Shown: one piece after another, positions 41,443-49,124 of the stretch
Layout of the letters: every line of letters begins with the position of its first letter
How positions within the stretch are numbered: the stretch's first letter is position 1
NCBI GenBank assembly: GCA_035628135.1
Contig: DASPKM010000011.1
Location: forward strand, 195,145-259,144
Direction of reading: 5' to 3'
From: DASPKM01 sp035628135
Lineage (GTDB): Bacteria > Bacteroidota > Bacteroidia > Chitinophagales > Chitinophagaceae
Length of the DNA: 64,000 nucleotides
Translations under genes and position numbers: made by a program
Notes under the pieces: model-generated
Told to the model about the DNA's origin: nothing
Seen by the model: the letters and a program-made list of their open reading frames with translations, nothing else
The model's database searches: none

Positions 41443-42870
41443 ATGAGACCAATACTGGCGATCATATTATTATGCACTGCAATCAATGGCGCCGCGCAGA
41501 ATTACCATGCGGTGCAGGGTTCGTTTTATTCAGGCAGCCTCAACATTGCTAACAATCCCGCAACCATGCTCAACACCCCGTACAAGTGGGACGTTACCGT
41601 GCTGGGCATGCAATTAAAGAACGCCACCAATATTTTCACCATACATGATTATTCGCTGCTGTCGAGCCCGCGCCAATCAGCCTATGCTTTGGACAGCGGA
41701 GAATATGCGCGCCGTGCGCTGATCGGTTTCAACGCCAATATCTTCAATGCCAGGATCACGCTCAATCGCAGAGAAGCCATTGGCTTTGGACTGAACCTAA
41801 GAGGATATGTGCGCATGCAATCTTCCAAATACAGCTTTATCGACACCATTGTGAACACGGCCGACTTCCTGAACATGAACCAGCAGAACCAGCCGCTGGA
41901 CGTTCAGGTTACCGGCAGCACCTGGATCGAGATCTTTGGAAGCTATGCGCGCACCATCGTGGAAACCGCCAAAGGCAGGTTGAACACAGGCATTACCATT
42001 AAAGCAAGCCGCGGCATCGCAGGCGCCCATCTAACGGTGGAGAACATACGTTTCAATAAAGAGATCTTTGCCAACAGGCAGCAGAATGTGCTGGCGAATG
42101 CGCGTGCCAGTTATGGTTACTCCGCCAACTTCGACAGGTGGCATAAAGAAAGAAAATCCAACCAGAACTTGCGGGACCTTGTAACGTATTCCGACGGTGG
42201 CATAAGTATAGACGCAGGTGTGGAATATCTTATAAAAACCCAGGAAGTGCCCGGTTATGAAGATGACGATTATTACGATTATAACTGGAAGATCAGTCTT
42301 TCTCTGTTGGATGCGGGCCTTAACCAATACCGGTATGGCAGGGAAAGCCGCACCATCCAGGGCATGCGGCCGGAGATGATAGACACTTTGCTGGACGATA
42401 AGTTCAGGGACGCCGCCAGCTTTGGCCAGGTAAACGATACACTGGAAACCGTTGTGCAGAACATGACCACGCCGCGGGGCAATTTTACGGTGCTCAATCC
42501 CATGCGCATCGTATTGAACGCAGACCGCTTTTTGCGGGACGATTTTTATATCAATGGGGAGATTTCATTCAACCTTTCGGGCATGTTCAAAAAATACCAC
42601 CACGTAAAGGAATTGAACTTTATTACGATTACGCCCCGATGGGAAACACGCAGGTGGGGCGTTTTCCTGCCCATGCAATACAATGCCGCGGGCAAGTTCT
42701 GGGTGGGCGGCGCATTCAAAGCGGGGCCATTGCTGCTGGGCTTTCACAACTGGGGCAATGTATTTTCAAAAAAAAGCATGCAAAACGGGGGCGGTTATAT
42801 AGCGCTCACCATCCGGTCGTGGAACGATAGCTGGAATAAGCGTGACCGGAGATTAGACTGCCCCGAATAA
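41443..42870 (+). CDS. Outer membrane protein, DUF5723-like
   Basis: 475-residue protein with a signal peptide (residues 1-19, ending NGAAQ). The mature part is rich in alternating aromatic and small residues, as in outer membrane beta-barrels. It opens with GSLNIANNPATML, the pattern of Bacteroidota DUF5723 barrels in which an N-terminal NPA motif is conserved. It is four bases after the flavoprotein gene, so it could be on the same transcript. Whether it takes part in the polyketide pathway, for example in export, cannot be said. Its function is unknown. Confidence 0.75.
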   Translation: MRPILAIILLCTAINGAAQNYHAVQGSFYSGSLNIANNPATMLNTPYKWDVTVLGMQLKNATNIFTIHDYSLLSSPRQSAYALDSGEYARRALIGFNANIFNARITLNRREAIGFGLNLRGYVRMQSSKYSFIDTIVNTADFLNMNQQNQPLDVQVTGSTWIEIFGSYARTIVETAKGRLNTGITIKASRGIAGAHLTVENIRFNKEIFANRQQNVLANARASYGYSANFDRWHKERKSNQNLRDLVTYSDGGISIDAGVEYLIKTQEVPGYEDDDYYDYNWKISLSLLDAGLNQYRYGRESRTIQGMRPEMIDTLLDDKFRDAASFGQVNDTLETVVQNMTTPRGNFTVLNPMRIVLNADRFLRDDFYINGEISFNLSGMFKKYHHVKELNFITITPRWETRRWGVFLPMQYNAAGKFWVGGAFKAGPLLLGFHNWGNVFSKKSMQNGGGYIALTIRSWNDSWNKRDRRLDCPE

Positions 42871-42916
42871 ACCTCTCATTAACATTGCGCAACTTCGCAC
42901 TGTGGTAGCTGTACGT

Positions 42917-42924
42917 TATTTTTG
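42917..42924 (+). promoter_or_regulatory. Candidate -7 element for the TonB-like gene
   Basis: TATTTTTG matches TAnnTTTG. A TTC (42894-42896) lies 20 bases upstream in place of TTG. The predicted transcript start is about 42928, three bases before the ATG. Confidence 0.45.
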
Positions 42925-42930
42925 ACGGTT

Positions 42931-43713
42931 ATGAAAAAGTATTACCCCTTACTGGTATTTGTATTTGCACTGACCACGGCTTCGGCACAACAAAGAATAA
43001 AGCTGTTGAATTATGACGTGAACTGGCAGCCCACCGAACTAAAGAAAGCTTATTACCATGTAGAACAGGTGAAGTATAACGATACTTGTTTTGAATGGAA
43101 CTATTACCTCTCCGGGCATCCCCGCTGGCTTTCGGTGCAGTTCAAAGATGAAAAGGGCACCGTAAAGCACGGCAATTACTATACTTATACCGATGATGGG
43201 TACCGGGACAGCTCATGCGAATACAAGGATGGCAAGCCGCATGGCGACTGGTACATCAACGCATCGAACCACCGCACTTTAAAGAAGCTGGAGTATGTGG
43301 ATGGGCAGTTGATCAGCGAAAAGGACTCCGCAACACTCACCAAGGAGCGTGAAGCAGCGGCAAAAAAAACTTCGCCCGAACCCGGCGCAGGCAACACCAC
43401 CACTTTTACAAAGGTGGAAGTAGAATCTTCGTTTGAGGGCGGCGCACAAGGCTGGATAAAATACCTGGAAAAAAACTTCCGCTATCCCGATGAATCCATC
43501 AAACGCCGGGCAAGAGGCATGGTGGTTGTACAATTCATCGTTAATCAGCAAGGAAAGGTAGAATCCCCCGAAATATACAAATCAGTCGAATATTTTATCG
43601 ACCGGGAAGCGCTAAGGCTAATTACCCGTTCACCGGACTGGACGCCTGCTACGCAGGATGGCAGAAAGGTGAAATCATACAAGCGGCAGCCGGTGACCTT
43701 CTGGCTGGAATAA
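42931..43713 (+). CDS. Periplasmic protein with TonB C-terminal domain
   Basis: 260-residue exported protein. The signal peptide covers residues 1-19 (LLVFVFALTTASAQ). A central region of MORN-like hairpins follows (HGNYYTYTDDG, CEYKDGKPHGDWYI), then a TonB C-terminal domain at about residues 165-260 (YPDESIKRRARGMVVVQFIV, TPATQDGRKVKSYKR). Unlike true TonB it lacks the N-terminal membrane anchor and proline-rich spacer, so it is not an energy transducer by itself. Proteins of this kind are common in Bacteroidota and their role is unclear. It appears to be a single-gene unit. Confidence 0.85.
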   Translation: MKKYYPLLVFVFALTTASAQQRIKLLNYDVNWQPTELKKAYYHVEQVKYNDTCFEWNYYLSGHPRWLSVQFKDEKGTVKHGNYYTYTDDGYRDSSCEYKDGKPHGDWYINASNHRTLKKLEYVDGQLISEKDSATLTKEREAAAKKTSPEPGAGNTTTFTKVEVESSFEGGAQGWIKYLEKNFRYPDESIKRRARGMVVVQFIVNQQGKVESPEIYKSVEYFIDREALRLITRSPDWTPATQDGRKVKSYKRQPVTFWLE

Positions 43714-43754
43714 TGTACAGCACTCACCACTCCCTGTCTTATCTTTCAATTTTA

Positions 43755-43785
43755 TTTGAAAATTCAAAAACATGGCATATATTTG
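43755..43785 (+). promoter_or_regulatory. Promoter of the GbsR-like gene
   Basis: TTTG (43755-43758), a 19-base spacer and TATATTTG (43778-43785) form a full match to the Bacteroidota consensus. The transcript start should be at about 43789, next to the GTG at 43790. The candidate operator at 43757-43775 fills the spacer. Confidence 0.7.
43757..43775 (+). promoter_or_regulatory. Candidate operator 1 of the GbsR-like regulator
   Basis: The sequence TGAAAATTCAAAAACATGG contains the inverted repeat TTTGAA-AA-TTCAAA (from 43755) and overlaps the -33 box and spacer of the regulator's own promoter. It matches the sequence at 44446-44464, before the next gene, at 16 of 19 positions. Confidence 0.5.
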
Positions 43786-43789
43786 ATCT

Positions 43790-44296
43790 GTGAAACTTGC
43801 AGAGGCTAAACAGCAATTCATAGCATCGTGGGGGGCGTTCGGCTCGCAATGGGGCATTAACCGCACCATGGCGCAGATACATGCTTTGCTGCTTACCAGC
43901 GCCGACCCGCTTAGCGCCGATGACATTATGGAACAACTCGAGATCAGTCGCGGCAACGCTAATATGAACATCCGCGAGCTGATCAACTGGGGGTTGGTAT
44001 ACCGCCAGTTAGTACCCGGCGAACGAAAAGAGTTCTTTATCGCTGAAAAAGATATCTGGCGCGTTGCCAGGCAGGTTGTGAAAGAAAGAAAAAAACGCGA
44101 GCTGGACCCGATGATCAAAATACTGGATGAGCTAAGCAATGTGGAAGGCGATAAAAAGGATAAGGAAGTGAAGGCTTTTACCGATACCGTCAACAGCATT
44201 AAAAAACTGGGCATGCAGGCAGATAAGACCCTGGACGTAATGATAAAAGCCGATGAGCACTGGTTCTTCAGCAGCCTGATGAAGATGTTCAAGTGA
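43790..44296 (+). CDS. GbsR/MarR-family transcriptional regulator
   Basis: 168-residue DNA-binding protein. The N-terminal block AKQQFIASWGAFGSQWGINRT is read in two parts (AKQQFIASWG, GINRTMAQIHALLL). It is followed by a winged helix-turn-helix (DIMEQLEISRGNANMNIREL, wing GLVYRQLVPGERKEFF) and a helical C-terminus. GbsR-type regulators repress osmoprotectant or membrane-related genes in other bacteria. The start is GTG, fixed by homolog-like N-terminal sequence and by a promoter just upstream. A terminator follows. The downstream membrane protein and epimerase genes, with a matching operator, are its likely targets. Confidence 0.87.
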   Translation: MKLAEAKQQFIASWGAFGSQWGINRTMAQIHALLLTSADPLSADDIMEQLEISRGNANMNIRELINWGLVYRQLVPGERKEFFIAEKDIWRVARQVVKERKKRELDPMIKILDELSNVEGDKKDKEVKAFTDTVNSIKKLGMQADKTLDVMIKADEHWFFSSLMKMFK

Positions 44297-44400
44297 TGCG
44301 CGGCGCCGCTACGAAGAAAGCATTCATCAAAATGCACAATGAAAGCTGACAGTAACGAATGTATTTGTGAAGCTGTGAAAAAAATAAATAAAAAATAAAT

Positions 44401-44419
44401 GCCGGAAATCCGGCTTTTT
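44401..44419 (+). terminator. Terminator after the GbsR-like gene
   Basis: GCCGGA/TCCGGC around two bases, followed by five T. It separates the regulator transcript from the membrane protein gene at 44466. Confidence 0.7.
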
Positions 44420-44445
44420 AAACCAAATAATATTTCATTTTTTTC

Positions 44446-44464
44446 TGAAATTTTAAAAACATTG
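44446..44464 (+). promoter_or_regulatory. Candidate operator 2 of the GbsR-like regulator
   Basis: TGAAATTTTAAAAACATTG ends two bases before the start codon of the membrane protein gene. It agrees with operator 1 (43757-43775) at 16 of 19 positions, including AAAAACAT in full. No good promoter consensus was found around it. Confidence 0.45.
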
Positions 44465-44465
44465 T

Positions 44466-44828
44466 ATGGAGACTGTGCGAAAGATAGACTTGATCCTACA
44501 GGCTGCCCTTGCCGCGACCTGTCTTGTGGTGTTACCTATTTCCATTCTGTATACCATGCTCGGCGAGCTAGTGCTGGGCGGTTGGCAGGTGCTGAGCGCC
44601 TTGCTCAATACGCTTCCGATGTTGCGCAGCCCCTTCCGCAACCGCATTATCGTTTACTGGGTATTTACGCTCATCGCCTTGCTCATGCTGGTACCGGGCA
44701 ACGAAAGTTTGCTGATGGCATCTATGATAGGCTCATGGGGCATAGCCATATTTTACTGGGTGATATATAAATCCTTCATAGAACATTTAACCTATAGAAA
44801 AGAACTAGACTCTTTAATCCGCCATTGA
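44466..44828 (+). CDS. Small integral membrane protein, unknown function
   Basis: 120-residue protein with three or four hydrophobic helices (about residues 10-35, 38-55, 62-78 and 85-105). The final helix is followed by a charged tail KELDSLIRH. No family was recognised. It is three bases before the epimerase gene and both follow candidate operator 2, so the pair is probably one operon under the GbsR-like regulator. A membrane stress or lipid-related role would fit that context but is only an inference. Confidence 0.7.
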   Translation: METVRKIDLILQAALAATCLVVLPISILYTMLGELVLGGWQVLSALLNTLPMLRSPFRNRIIVYWVFTLIALLMLVPGNESLLMASMIGSWGIAIFYWVIYKSFIEHLTYRKELDSLIRH

Positions 44829-44831
44829 ACC

Positions 44832-45932
44832 ATGAACAATAAAAAGATCATACTTGCCGGGGGAACGGGATATATAGGGCAGGCACTTGCGGAATATTTC
44901 GGCAAGGAAAATTACATTATCATTCTTGGCAGGAACGTAACCGATCACGAGAACAATGCTTACAGCGATTCATTATTACAATCCGGCAACGATCATCGAA
45001 TCGAATATGTGCAATGGGATGCAAAATCCGTAGCAGCATCCTGGCAGCAACACATAGAAAGAGCTGATATCATCATCAACCTCGTTGGCAAATCGGTCAA
45101 TTGCAGATACAATGCAAAAAACAAGCAAGCCATCATCAGCAGCCGCGTGCAGGCAACCCATGCATTGGGAGAAGCAGTTGCCAGGTGTACGGTTCCCCCC
45201 AAACTATGGATCAATTTTTCTTCGGCTACTATTTATCGTAATGCCCCTGACCGTCCGCAGGATGAATTCACCGGCGAGATTAGTGAATGGAAAAAAGACA
45301 ACATGCCTTACAATGCCCTGGACCAGTTACGCAGTTGCGTCAAAAAATCCATCGCCACCTTGCTGCATGGCAAAAGTTCCGATGCACGAAAACAATTGGA
45401 TCTCGATTTCTCTGTACAGGTTTGCAAATTGTGGGAAGCTGCATTTTTTTCGCACCGCACGCCCTTTACACGAAAGATAGCGTTACGCGCAGCTATTACA
45501 CTGGGCCGCGGGGGGATTCTTACACCTTATCTCAATCTATGCAAAGCAGGGCTCGGGGGCAGGCATGGCAACGGTAAACAACGCTTTAGCTGGGTGCACG
45601 TGGAAGATGTTTGCAGAATGGTAGCATGGCTATGGGAAAACAAGGAAGCTGAAGGCATATACAATTGCGCCGCTCCCAATGCTGTGACCAATGTAACGTT
45701 CATGCATACCCTACGAATGCTAACAGGCCGCAGGTTTGGATTACCTGCTCCTGCATGGTTGCTCGAACCAGGCGCATGGCTCATCAGGACCGAAACAGAA
45801 CTAATGCTTAAAAGCAGGTGGGTGGTATCCACCCGCGCAATGCAGGAAGGCTTTCGCTTTAAATACGAAACCATACAAACTGCATTGCATGCTATTCTTG
45901 CAGACAAACATCCCCAAAAAACATTGGCCTGA
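44832..45932 (+). CDS. TIGR01777-like NAD-dependent epimerase
   Basis: 366-residue SDR-type protein. The Rossmann motif GGTGYIGQAL is at residues 10-19, and LVGKSVNCRYNAKNK resembles the NVxxxRW block of the TIGR01777 family. The central catalytic-like segment is FSSATIYRNAPDRPQ, and the C-terminal part contains FSWVHVEDVCRMV and LMLKSRWVV. It is more divergent and about 50 residues longer than the copy at 2883-3821. The enzyme's substrate is unknown. It lies three bases after the small membrane protein gene. Confidence 0.82.
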   Translation: MNNKKIILAGGTGYIGQALAEYFGKENYIIILGRNVTDHENNAYSDSLLQSGNDHRIEYVQWDAKSVAASWQQHIERADIIINLVGKSVNCRYNAKNKQAIISSRVQATHALGEAVARCTVPPKLWINFSSATIYRNAPDRPQDEFTGEISEWKKDNMPYNALDQLRSCVKKSIATLLHGKSSDARKQLDLDFSVQVCKLWEAAFFSHRTPFTRKIALRAAITLGRGGILTPYLNLCKAGLGGRHGNGKQRFSWVHVEDVCRMVAWLWENKEAEGIYNCAAPNAVTNVTFMHTLRMLTGRRFGLPAPAWLLEPGAWLIRTETELMLKSRWVVSTRAMQEGFRFKYETIQTALHAILADKHPQKTLA

Positions 45933-45952
45933 TAATAGCTGTTTTATTTTTG
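45924..45952 (+). promoter_or_regulatory. Candidate promoter for the CoA-binding protein gene
   Basis: TTG (45924-45926), an 18-base spacer and TATTTTTG (45945-45952). It overlaps the end of the epimerase gene and would give a leader of about 17 bases. Confidence 0.5.
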
Positions 45953-45972
45953 CAACAACCGATCATTTAATT

Positions 45973-46341
45973 ATGCCTGAAACAAAAAAAACATTGGTGT
46001 TGGGAGCTTCCGATAGTCCGCTGCGGTACAGTTACCTGGCCGTGCACAGGTTGCGTGCCCATGGGCATCCTGTAGTTGCAATTGGTAAAAAACCAGGCAA
46101 GGTTGCAGACGTTGATATTTTTAAAGGAGAGCAACCCGCTGCGGGCATCGATACCGTTACGCTTTACCTCAATCCATTACATCAAAAAATCTACTACAAC
46201 TACATAGTTTCCCTTAAACCTAAGAGAATAATATTCAACCCGGGTACTGAAAATGACGAGTTGGCCGTTCTTGCAGAACAGAATGGCATTAAAACGCTGG
46301 AAGCGTGTACGTTAGTGATGCTGAGCACGGGACAATATTGA
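45973..46341 (+). CDS. CoA-binding domain protein (YccU-like)
   Basis: 122-residue Rossmann-fold protein. The N-terminal strand TLVLGASDSPLRYSYLAV is typical of CoA_binding_2 proteins, followed by GHPVVAIGKKPG and the conserved RIIFNPGTENDEL. Proteins of this size bind CoA in crystal structures, but their role is not settled. The ATG at 45973 puts the first strand at the usual position. It has its own candidate promoter and is followed by another promoter at 46338. Confidence 0.88.
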   Translation: MPETKKTLVLGASDSPLRYSYLAVHRLRAHGHPVVAIGKKPGKVADVDIFKGEQPAAGIDTVTLYLNPLHQKIYYNYIVSLKPKRIIFNPGTENDELAVLAEQNGIKTLEACTLVMLSTGQY

Positions 46342-46368
46342 CATTCTGCCGGCGTTTATGTAAGTTTG
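46338..46368 (+). promoter_or_regulatory. Promoter of the secreted protein gene at 46405
   Basis: TTG (46338-46340), a 20-base spacer and TAAGTTTG (46361-46368), a full consensus match. The predicted leader is about 33 bases. Confidence 0.65.
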
Positions 46369-46404
46369 TTCTACTGATCCGTAACTATTTAAAATTAGTA
46401 TCCA

Positions 46405-46863
46405 ATGAAAAATCTGTACGCAATGGCGTATACGGTATTGCTGGTTGCTGCCGCGGGTTCAGTACAAGCCCAAAGCAGTCCTCCCATAAACCAGGCCGTT
46501 GCCGACAAGCCCCTTCTGTTTAATAATTTGCCCGATAAGCTGGAATGCAACCTGGAAGAGGTTGATAAACTTTTTATGGCCGACCAAGACCAGAAAGTAA
46601 TGGTGCGTTTGAACGAGCACTTTCAACTGGATGGCATGATCGCCGAGAAAGTAAGGCACTCCCCCGAAGTGCTCACCATTAATTTCAGGATCACCAATTA
46701 TCCTGGCGCACTGTTTACCATTTCACGCATCATACAGGATGGAGTGATACGGTACGCCGGCCGCATTATCAGCAAGGATAATGGAGACGTGATGATGGTT
46801 GTGAAGGAGAAAGGAAAATATTACTTCACCAAAACCCCACAGCGTTTTGTTATGACGGAATAG
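46405..46863 (+). CDS. Small secreted protein, unknown function
   Basis: 152-residue exported protein with a signal peptide of about 23 residues (TVLLVAAAGSVQAQ). The mature part is predicted mostly beta: EVLTINFRITNYPGALFTISRI, then VIRYAGRIISKDNGDVMMV (both in parts) and YYFTKTPQRFVMTE. No family was recognised. It has a good promoter and lies 32 bases before the secreted metzincin gene, so both may be on one transcript. Whether the small protein acts as an inhibitor or chaperone of the protease is untested speculation. Confidence 0.72.
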   Translation: MKNLYAMAYTVLLVAAAGSVQAQSSPPINQAVADKPLLFNNLPDKLECNLEEVDKLFMADQDQKVMVRLNEHFQLDGMIAEKVRHSPEVLTINFRITNYPGALFTISRIIQDGVIRYAGRIISKDNGDVMMVVKEKGKYYFTKTPQRFVMTE

Positions 46864-46895
46864 CTCAACGGCATTCCTTTAATCCCTTATCTGTT

Positions 46896-48476
46896 ATGAA
46901 ATCCCGAACCGTACTTACGCTACTGCTAGCACTTACTGCAATTGCCGGGAATGCACAGGTCCCCGCTTTTAACAGCCATCCCTCAGCGCCGGTAACCATT
47001 TACCTCGACTTCGACGGTGAATATGTATCTGGCACTTCCTGGAACTGGGCTGGCCCCATCAATGCGCAGGCGCCGCAGTTATCAATCGCCGCCATTACGG
47101 AGATCTTCGAGCGTGTGGCCGAAGACTACCGCATATTCAACGTCAACATCACTACCGACTCTAATACATACAAGGCCGCTCCATTCGATAAAAAAACACG
47201 TGTGATCATAACGCCTACCAATAGTTGGTATGGCAATGCGGGAGGCGTGGCTTTTCTCGGCTCTTATCTCTGGGCCGATGCAACGCCTGCCTGGGTGTTC
47301 AGCAATGTGTTGGGCAATAATGCCAAGTACATCGCCGAAGCCTGCGCTCACGAGGCCGGCCATACGCTGGGCCTGCACCACCAAAGCACTTACGACGCCA
47401 ACTGTGTAAAGACGGCGGAATACAGTCCCGGCCAGGGCTCTGGCGAAATCGGCTGGGCGCCCATCATGGGCGTGGGTTATCATAAGAACCTCACCACCTG
47501 GCACAACGGCACCAACGCAGTGGGCTGCAACGTAATGCAGAACGATATTACCACCATCATCAATGCTGGCATTACCTTCCGCAACGATGAACACGGCGAT
47601 TCGCATAAATCGGCCAGCAATATTGTTTTATCAGGGTTGAACTTTACCATCAGCGGTATTGTGAACCAGTCTGCCGACAAAGATGTTTTCAAGATCGTGC
47701 TTACGCACACGCAAAACCTGAAACTTACTGCAATACCGCAGAACGTTGGTATAGGCAATGCAGGCGCAAATGTAGACATCAGGATAACCTTGCTCAATGC
47801 AAAAGTAGACACTATCGGGCGATACAATCCTACGTTGTTGCTGAATGCGGGCGTGGATACCAACCTTACGCAAGGCACCTATTACCTCGTGGCTGAGGGC
47901 ATAGACAATGCCAACCTGCGCGACTACGGCAGCCTTGGATATTATTCGCTCACCGGCGCGTTGAACAATGCACTGTCTGTGCAACGCTTTAAGCTCACCG
48001 GCTCGGCGGGCAACGGCATTCACGCCCTGAACTGGAACTATCAAACAGCAGATCCTATCCAATCGTTCGAAGTACAATCTTCCGCGGATGGCAGCAGGTT
48101 CGAAACGCTGGTATCGCTGCAATCGTCGGAGCGCAGCATGTTTTACAAGTACCTGTCCGACAAAAAAATATTTTACAGGATAAAAGCGCTTACTCCCGAT
48201 GAGCGGGCCTATTATTCCAACATCATTGCGCTGCAGGCGGGCGAGGCGGGCAAGCCGGTACAGGTAATGAGTACGCTGATAGGCGCAAGGCTCGGCATAA
48301 ACAGTACCGGCCAATACCAGTACCAGCTATTGCAGCAGAATGGCCAGCTCTTGCAACAAGGCGTGTTGAAGGCCGGCTACAACAATATCCCGGTAAAAGA
48401 TGGTGCAAACGGAGTATTGTTGCTGCGGGTTTTCGACGGAAGTCAATACTGGACGGAAAAGCTGATAAGACAATAA
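46896..48476 (+). CDS. Secreted metzincin metallopeptidase, probable T9SS cargo
   Basis: 526-residue exported protein with a signal peptide to about residue 20. The zinc-binding motif HEAGHTLGLHH (152-162) gives ligands H152, H156 and H162 with catalytic E153. A Met-turn (PIMGVGY, M191) completes the metzincin pattern. A PPC-like beta domain follows (about 240-360), then a fibronectin-like region (FKLTGSAGNGIHALNW). A final beta domain of about 75 residues ends YWTEKLIRQ, resembling a type A T9SS sorting domain. There is no obvious long propeptide. The substrate is unknown. Other T9SS genes lie at 50724-53190. Confidence 0.85.
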   Translation: MKSRTVLTLLLALTAIAGNAQVPAFNSHPSAPVTIYLDFDGEYVSGTSWNWAGPINAQAPQLSIAAITEIFERVAEDYRIFNVNITTDSNTYKAAPFDKKTRVIITPTNSWYGNAGGVAFLGSYLWADATPAWVFSNVLGNNAKYIAEACAHEAGHTLGLHHQSTYDANCVKTAEYSPGQGSGEIGWAPIMGVGYHKNLTTWHNGTNAVGCNVMQNDITTIINAGITFRNDEHGDSHKSASNIVLSGLNFTISGIVNQSADKDVFKIVLTHTQNLKLTAIPQNVGIGNAGANVDIRITLLNAKVDTIGRYNPTLLLNAGVDTNLTQGTYYLVAEGIDNANLRDYGSLGYYSLTGALNNALSVQRFKLTGSAGNGIHALNWNYQTADPIQSFEVQSSADGSRFETLVSLQSSERSMFYKYLSDKKIFYRIKALTPDERAYYSNIIALQAGEAGKPVQVMSTLIGARLGINSTGQYQYQLLQQNGQLLQQGVLKAGYNNIPVKDGANGVLLLRVFDGSQYWTEKLIRQ

Positions 48477-48534
48477 TCGCGTAGAACTGGCATGGGAAAC
48501 TGAATTTTTTGGTAAATTCGATAAATCCTTTTCT

Positions 48535-49008
48535 ATGTTATGGCGAAAATTTAATGGCGACCCGATTGAACTACCCATTCTCGAAGCTGTGGAGAATGCC
48601 ATACGCCGCGAGACCGAAAAAGGCTATCATCTCAAGGTGTGTATTGGCACCGACTCCCAGGTAAAGGGTTCCGAAACAGAGTTTGCTACCGTGATCGTTT
48701 TCCTTCGCGAAGGACATGGCGGGTTCATGTTCATCCACAACGAAAAGACCAGGCAGCAATACTCCATCAAGGAACGCATGCTGGTAGAAGTAGCCAAGAG
48801 CATCGAGATTGCCTACGAGCTGTGCAACCTCTTTACCAAGTACGATGTGGACATGGAAGTGCATGCCGACATCAACACCAACCCTCACTTCAAGAGCAAC
48901 GATGCGCTGAAGGAAGCGATGGGTTACATACTCGGAATGGGGTTTGCCTTCAAGGCCAAACCGGAAGCCTTTGCCAGCAGTAGCTGTGCCAACAAAGTGG
49001 TAAACTAA
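48535..49008 (+). CDS. YkuK-family (DUF458) RNase H-like protein
   Basis: 157-residue soluble protein. Family features are GYHLKVCIGTDSQVKGSE near residue 30, with the acidic GTDSQ motif at a typical RNase H position, FATVIVFLREG, and a later VHADINTNP segment. The fold is RNase H-like with Asp residues in place, but the activity of this family is not established. A terminator follows directly. Confidence 0.85.
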   Translation: MLWRKFNGDPIELPILEAVENAIRRETEKGYHLKVCIGTDSQVKGSETEFATVIVFLREGHGGFMFIHNEKTRQQYSIKERMLVEVAKSIEIAYELCNLFTKYDVDMEVHADINTNPHFKSNDALKEAMGYILGMGFAFKAKPEAFASSSCANKVVN

Positions 49009-49011
49009 TAG

Positions 49012-49039
49012 AACCCTGTCGCCTGTCGCAGGGTTTTTT
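49012..49039 (+). terminator. Terminator after the YkuK-like gene
   Basis: AACCCTG (49012-49018) pairs with CAGGGTT (49029-49035) and is followed by further T residues. Confidence 0.75.
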
Positions 49040-49086
49040 ATTGCGCAGCCGTGTCAGTAAACATGGCTTATAAAATTGTCTCCCTA

Positions 49087-49124
49087 AATAATTAATAATT
49101 ATTAATTAATAATTATTAATTATT
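49087..49124. repeat. 38-bp perfect A+T palindrome at the end of engB
   Basis: The sequence is identical to its reverse complement over 38 bases and contains only A and T. It includes the stop codon of engB (49120-49122). A 24-bp relative spans the murG-murC border (9701-9724). Confidence 0.8.

Noticed and set aside
43790..44296. MarR-type drug efflux operon
   Set aside because: The regulator's N-terminal block is of GbsR type and no efflux pump gene is adjacent; the neighbours are a small membrane protein and an epimerase.
44832..45932. The two TIGR01777-type epimerases as a recent duplication
   Set aside because: The proteins differ widely in length and sequence, and the shared blocks are only those of the family.
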